This document shows positions 6,687-9,254 of a stretch of DNA of 9,254 nucleotides, piece after piece. The notes below the pieces were generated by a model. That model had not been told where the DNA came from, did no database searches, and saw only the letters and a list, made by a program, of their open reading frames with translations. The stretch is from NCBI GenBank assembly GCA_019240175.1, contig JAFAYS010001181.1, positions 1 through 9,254 of the forward strand. Reading direction: 5' to 3'. Numbering within the stretch: position 1 is the first letter of the stretch; each line of letters starts with the position of its first letter. The DNA comes from Chloroflexota bacterium (GTDB lineage: Bacteria > Chloroflexota > Chloroflexia > Chloroflexales > Kallotenuaceae). Position numbers and translations under genes: made by a program.

Positions 6687-7451
6687 CTAGGCGTACTGTT
6701 GCCCGCGCGGCCCCTCACGTGATCCCTGGCGCTGGCTCATATCCACAACGGCCCACACGACAAGCGCGACCAGCAGCCATTGCAGCGGCTGTTGAATGCG
6801 TACCAGCGTGCTGACGACAGTTCGTGCCTGGGGATACGCCGTATAGAGCTGATTTAGCAGCTCGGCGGGCAACGTCGCGATGTCCGAGAGCCAGGTGTTG
6901 AGACCAAGCTGGTTGATCATCAGGCCATAGATCTGGCCGGCGTACATCAGCGAGAGCACCATCAGCGCCGCAGTGACAAAATAGACCGACGCCACAACCC
7001 AGCGTCGTGGTCGCGCGACCGGCACAAGCTCGGGCACAACAACTGGCGCGGCTTGCGGCACTAAGGCCTGCAAACGCGCCGTTAGCTCGGACGGCGCCTG
7101 GACGACCAGCGCATCGCGTAGCGCCAGATCCAGCGGTGATCGCGTCGGGGCCGGCGCTGCGACCAGCAGCTGCAGGCGAGCGGTGAGATCGGCGGGAACT
7201 GCGACAAATAGCTCATCGCGCGCCGCTACATCCAGCCGATCGTGGACCCGAGCCGAACGCGTCGCCACCGCGTGCAGCTCGGCTGTAACAGCGGCGGGAG
7301 CTGGAACAAATAGCTCAGCGCGCAGCACGCCATCCAGCCGGCCCATATGCTGGGCATAGCTTGTGCAGCGAGCACACGACTCAAGATGCGTGAGCAGTGT
7401 CGCGTTCGTTGGCTCGATATGAATTTCGGTTCGAACTGTCTGGCAATCCAT
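6687..7451 (-). CDS. Membrane zinc-finger anti-sigma factor with three 34-residue repeats
   Basis: Likely holds the sigma factor encoded just upstream at the membrane until a signal releases it. The N-terminus has the ZAS-type motif His22-x3-Cys26-x2-Cys29, with Cys3 as the probable fourth zinc ligand. Residues 39-59, 73-93 and 107-127 are three copies of LD-x3-R-x-(E/A)-L-(F/V)-V...P...TA-x-L, spaced exactly 34 residues apart. Hydrophobic helices at about 151-175 and 222-237 cross the membrane, with an outside loop of about 45 residues; basic residues before the first (RPRR) and after the second suggest both ends are cytoplasmic. The start is 14 bases after the sigma stop with AGAGGGA as ribosome binding site, typical of a co-translated sigma/anti-sigma pair. 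The role follows from the motif and context; the partner is not proven. A less likely alternative is a redox-sensing or orphan zinc-finger membrane protein. Confidence 0.8.
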   Translation of the reverse strand: MDCQTVRTEIHIEPTNATLLTHLESCARCTSYAQHMGRLDGVLRAELFVPAPAAVTAELHAVATRSARVHDRLDVAARDELFVAVPADLTARLQLLVAAPAPTRSPLDLALRDALVVQAPSELTARLQALVPQAAPVVVPELVPVARPRRWVVASVYFVTAALMVLSLMYAGQIYGLMINQLGLNTWLSDIATLPAELLNQLYTAYPQARTVVSTLVRIQQPLQWLLVALVVWAVVDMSQRQGSREGPRGQQYA

Positions 7452-7465
7452 CGGGATTCCCTCTT

Positions 7466-8134
7466 CTATCGAGCATTGCCTAAAGCAAAGCGCTGCTGAA
7501 TCTGCGGCTGTCGTGCCGGAGCAGACGCCTGTGCCGATCGTTCCTGTGCCGTGCTATTCTCATTGTACTCGTCAAGCAGCGTCGCCAGGCGCTCTTTGCC
7601 ACGGCGAATATAGCTTTTAACGGTATTGAGCGGCACATCGAGAATCTCAGCAATATCTGTGTATTTGAGATCCTCAAAATAATATAACGTCAGCGACAAA
7701 CGATAATGATCTTCTAGCTGAGTCAACGCCCGGCGAACGGCGATCCGCAGCTCGTTATCGTTGAGCGCGCGCATGGGATCGCTGCCCCGATCATCGTCGG
7801 CGATCATATCCAGCGGATTGAGCGTCTGCTCGTCGTCTTCGGACGGTTGAATGAACTGGACCTGTCGTCCGCGCCGTCGTAGCTCATCGCGGCACAGATT
7901 GACGACCAGCCGGTATAACCAGGTGGTAAAACGGCTCTCACCGTTATACTGTGGCAACACCCGCATCAAGCGAATAAAAGCTTCCTGAGTTAGATCGGCA
8001 GCATCTTCCGGCTGATGCAGCACGCTCATCGCGATGCTATACACATAATGCTGCTGACCCATGATCAGATCGGTTAGCGCCTGTGGGTCGCCAGCCTGCG
8101 CCTGTCGCACACATTCGGCTGTTGGCTCGGCCAC
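7466..8134 (-). CDS. ECF-type RNA polymerase sigma factor (probable GTG start)
   Basis: A sigma-70 family protein with only regions 2 and 4, as in ECF sigma factors, directing RNA polymerase to a dedicated promoter set. From the GTG it has 222 residues. Region 2 (about 18-88) contains DLTQEAFIRLMR and FTTWLYRLVVNLCRDELRRR. An acidic linker follows (about 98-126). Region 4 (about 128-190) contains the helix-turn-helix YTDIAEILDVPLNTVKSYIRRGKERL. A Gln/Ala-rich tail of about 30 residues is probably disordered. The frame is open back to an ATG at 8248, but that adds 38 residues unlike the family. AGGAGT lies seven bases before GTG (8134-8132), and an internal ATG at 8152 would place that site inside the gene, so GTG is preferred. 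The anti-sigma gene follows after 14 bases. Targets and signal are unknown. Confidence 0.9.
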   Translation of the reverse strand: MAEPTAECVRQAQAGDPQALTDLIMGQQHYVYSIAMSVLHQPEDAADLTQEAFIRLMRVLPQYNGESRFTTWLYRLVVNLCRDELRRRGRQVQFIQPSEDDEQTLNPLDMIADDDRGSDPMRALNDNELRIAVRRALTQLEDHYRLSLTLYYFEDLKYTDIAEILDVPLNTVKSYIRRGKERLATLLDEYNENSTAQERSAQASAPARQPQIQQRFALGNAR

Positions 8135-8140
8135 GTTTAC

Positions 8141-8146
8141 ACTCCT
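8141..8146 (-). promoter_or_regulatory. Ribosome binding site deciding the sigma factor start
   Basis: On the minus strand AGGAGT is followed by seven bases (GTAAAC and one T-side base counted from AGGAG) and then GTG GCC GAG, where sigma-family homology soon begins. No comparable site precedes the ATGs at 8152 or 8248. Confidence 0.7.
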
Positions 8147-8240
8147 GAACATTGCGCTCTGCGCGCTATTGACGGCTTTGACGACCGCCGTGCGCAGAAG
8201 GTTGCAGGATTGATCATACCAATCTGCAAGCAAATACGCA

Positions 8241-8270
8241 TCTATCAAAAGATAGAACCGAAAGATAGAA
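8241..8270. promoter_or_regulatory. Direct and inverted GATAGA repeats upstream of the sigma gene
   Basis: AAAGATAGAA occurs twice, at 8248-8257 and 8261-8270, with a 13-base period. The first copy also forms an inverted repeat with TCTATC at 8241-8246 (AAAA spacer). On the minus strand the same block reads TTCTATCTTT twice, about 110-140 bases before the sigma start, which suits a promoter or activator site for that gene, possibly an autoregulated one. No clear sigma-70 promoter was identified in it. The function is inferred only from repetition and position. Confidence 0.4.
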
Positions 8271-8302
8271 GAAAGTTACAACGTCAATCTCGATTACGCA
8301 GG

Positions 8303-8328
8303 CATAACAGACGACCATTTCTGTTATG
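8303..8328. promoter_or_regulatory. Operator-like inverted repeat in the divergent intergenic region
   Basis: CATAACAG (8303-8310) and CTGTTATG (8321-8328) are perfect 8-base inverted repeats with a 10-base spacer, the geometry of a site for a dimeric regulator with half-sites 18 bp apart. The right half overlaps the extended -10 box of the 71-residue gene, so a bound protein would block it. Since it precedes the expected transcription start, it is more likely a DNA site than an RNA hairpin. Confidence 0.5.
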
Positions 8329-8330
8329 AT
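8322..8330 (+). promoter_or_regulatory. Extended -10 promoter for the 71-residue gene
   Basis: TGTTATGAT fits TGn-TATGAT (one mismatch from TATAAT), placed 30 bases before the gene's start, with transcription expected near 8337. The -35 position (around 8302-8307, GCATAA) is poor, which is tolerated by extended -10 promoters. Confidence 0.5.
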
Positions 8331-8359
8331 CAGCACATACTTAGCAGAAGGAACCACCC

Positions 8360-8575
8360 ATGAGCTGGATCAAGGTTGGAGCCTATTTCTTGAATCTCGA
8401 TCATGTCAGCAGCGTTGAGATCAACGAGCATACGCCGGCCCACGATCGCGAGATAACGCTATTCTACACAACCGGCCTCAGCGAGCATGGCCGCGCCAAC
8501 GATATTTTTAGCGGCAAGCAAGCCGACGCTATTCTGCAATATTTAGAAAGCATTGCGATTGATGTTGAAAACTGA
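8360..8575 (+). CDS. Small conserved-type hypothetical protein (71 aa)
   Basis: Cytoplasmic, soluble, without signal peptide, membrane segment or cysteine. The sequence opens MSWIKVGAYFLNLDHVSSVEIN, continues with a beta-rich ITLFYTTG stretch and ends with a helix (KQADAILQYLESIAI). This pattern (strands beginning with W-[IL]-K-V-G...NL..V..VE, then a C-terminal helix) recalls families of small uncharacterised proteins in Chloroflexota and cyanobacteria; no function is known to me. A good ribosome binding site (AAGGA, 8348-8352, seven bases before ATG), the promoter box at 8322-8330 and normal codon use support it as a real gene. It is divergent from the sigma gene across about 225 bases, so shared control is possible. 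Confidence 0.8.
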   Translation: MSWIKVGAYFLNLDHVSSVEINEHTPAHDREITLFYTTGLSEHGRANDIFSGKQADAILQYLESIAIDVEN

Positions 8576-8620
8576 AGCCTTGATTAACCAATCGGCTAGA
8601 GCAAAGCATGTATTTGATAT

Positions 8621-8671
8621 TTGACGGTTCATTAACCCGTATGCTACCCTCATATAGGTATACATGCATAC
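8621..8671 (+). promoter_or_regulatory. Candidate promoter and interrupted inverted repeat before the last gene
   Basis: TTGACG (8621-8626) is a good -35 box; the best -10 at 18 bp spacing is a poor TACCCT (8645-8650). Overlapping it, GTATGC-TACC (8639-8648) matches GGTA-(5 bases)-GCATAC (8657-8671) as an inverted repeat interrupted by TACAT, so an operator for an autoregulator is plausible. The spacer 8576-8690 is otherwise AT-rich, with TTAACC at 8584 and 8632, and has no convincing terminator after the small gene. Confidence 0.35.
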
Positions 8672-8690
8672 AAAGGATGAAAGGCGATCT

Positions 8691-9254
8691 ATGGCGGAGC
8701 TGCTACGGGGACGACCAGCGGTAACAGTTGAATGGCAAGTATCGCTTGGCCTTGAGCTACTTTCGACAGCCAGTCTCACGATCGTAGTCCATGAGTTCGA
8801 AGGACTTGGATCGTGGCTCCTGGAAGCCTACTCGACGCTCTCCAATCGGCTGCGCCAGGATCTTGAGCTTGCCCTCCGCATGACGGGCTACAATCAGGCG
8901 GTTGTCGAGCAGCTCGCCAGCAGGCTTTTGGGGCCAGGAGCAGCCGGGCACAGCAGCGTCGAGGCGTTTTTTGCCGATATTGCCGCGCTTGACGAGGAAA
9001 CCTGCCGGCAGATGCTTGAGACGATTCTGGCGAAAAGCATCGTTCGCCATGAGATCACCAGCGATCTCAGCGCCGCCGAGCTGCTCACCGACGCCAAGCA
9101 GCTGGAGGCCACGCTCAACCAGATGACGCTGCCGGTCGAGGCGGCTAAGGCCAGCCGTGTGCTGCGCGCGCCGCTCGAATGGCGGGATCTGGTGCTGAGC
9201 AGCTTGCAGCGCTTCTGGGAGCGCGTGTATCGCGAGCAGTGGCAGCAAACGCGC
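8691..9254 (+). CDS. N-terminal part of a possible ArsR-type transcriptional regulator (3' end outside window)
   Basis: The frame from ATG 8691 stays open for 188 codons to the window edge. The protein begins MAELLRGRPAVTVEWQVSLGLELLSTASL and is almost wholly helical, with many Leu, Ala, Glu and Gln residues, no membrane segment and only one cysteine. The opening and helical make-up resemble the effector region (DUF5937-like) that precedes the winged helix in a group of ArsR/SmtB-type regulators in Chloroflexota and Firmicutes. The DNA-binding part would lie beyond the window, so the assignment is tentative. GAAAGG (8679-8684), six bases before ATG 8691, favours this start; an in-frame ATG at 8664 would add nine residues without a good binding site. 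Confidence 0.6.
   Translation, partial: MAELLRGRPAVTVEWQVSLGLELLSTASLTIVVHEFEGLGSWLLEAYSTLSNRLRQDLELALRMTGYNQAVVEQLASRLLGPGAAGHSSVEAFFADIAALDEETCRQMLETILAKSIVRHEITSDLSAAELLTDAKQLEATLNQMTLPVEAAKASRVLRAPLEWRDLVLSSLQRFWERVYREQWQQTR

Noticed and set aside
7204..7316. Direct DNA repeats (102-base period) as a CRISPR or mobile repeat
   Set aside because: They lie in frame within the anti-sigma gene and reflect its 34-residue protein repeats.
8577..8598. Weak hairpin GCC..GATT/AATC..GGC after the 71-residue gene as a terminator
   Set aside because: The stem is short and bulged and no T-run follows.
8664..8690. Upstream ATG at 8664 as start of the last gene
   Set aside because: In frame and possible, but lacks a well-spaced ribosome binding site, whereas GAAAGG is six bases before ATG 8691.

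Overview
The window reads as an ordinary chromosomal segment of a GC-rich bacterium (my impression is a little over 60% G+C). The best guess is a member of the Chloroflexota, class Chloroflexia. This is inference from gene style: a Bacillus-like short CysE, a membrane zinc-finger anti-sigma factor with repeated LD..LR..L motifs, S41 peptidase and ComF neighbours, and a GGCCCTCACC-type foldback repeat of a kind I recall from Chloroflexia and cyanobacteria. No phage, transposase, CRISPR array, tRNA or rRNA is visible.

Left part, plus strand (1-4404): the last 24 residues of an unidentified protein end at 76, followed by a clean intrinsic terminator (182-209). A short palindrome and a strong ribosome binding site then lead into cysE (serine acetyltransferase), cysS (cysteinyl-tRNA synthetase), prmA (ribosomal protein L11 methyltransferase) and rsmE (16S rRNA U1498 methyltransferase). 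cysE-cysS are 12 bases apart and cysS-prmA overlap by ATGA, so these three look like one operon linking cysteine synthesis, cysteine charging and ribosome modification. A 109-base foldback repeat sits between prmA and rsmE.

Middle (4405-5961): a terminator-like hairpin with a T5 tract lies just before the ribosome binding site of a carboxy-terminal processing (S41) peptidase. Its loop contains a perfect TATAAT box, so transcripts started there would lack the hairpin's 5' arm. The peptidase gene ends at a strong terminator shared with the convergent minus-strand genes.

Right part: on the minus strand, an ECF-type sigma factor (probable GTG start at 8134), a membrane anti-sigma factor (HxxxCxxC zinc motif, three 34-residue repeats, two membrane helices) and comF run in one direction with short gaps. 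Divergently on the plus strand are a 71-residue uncharacterised protein and the start of a larger protein cut by the window edge, possibly an ArsR-type regulator with an N-terminal effector domain. The two divergent intergenic regions hold direct and inverted repeats that look like control sites. The sigma/anti-sigma pair with its repeat-bearing linker and control region is the most individual part of the window. I see no clearly new multi-gene system.
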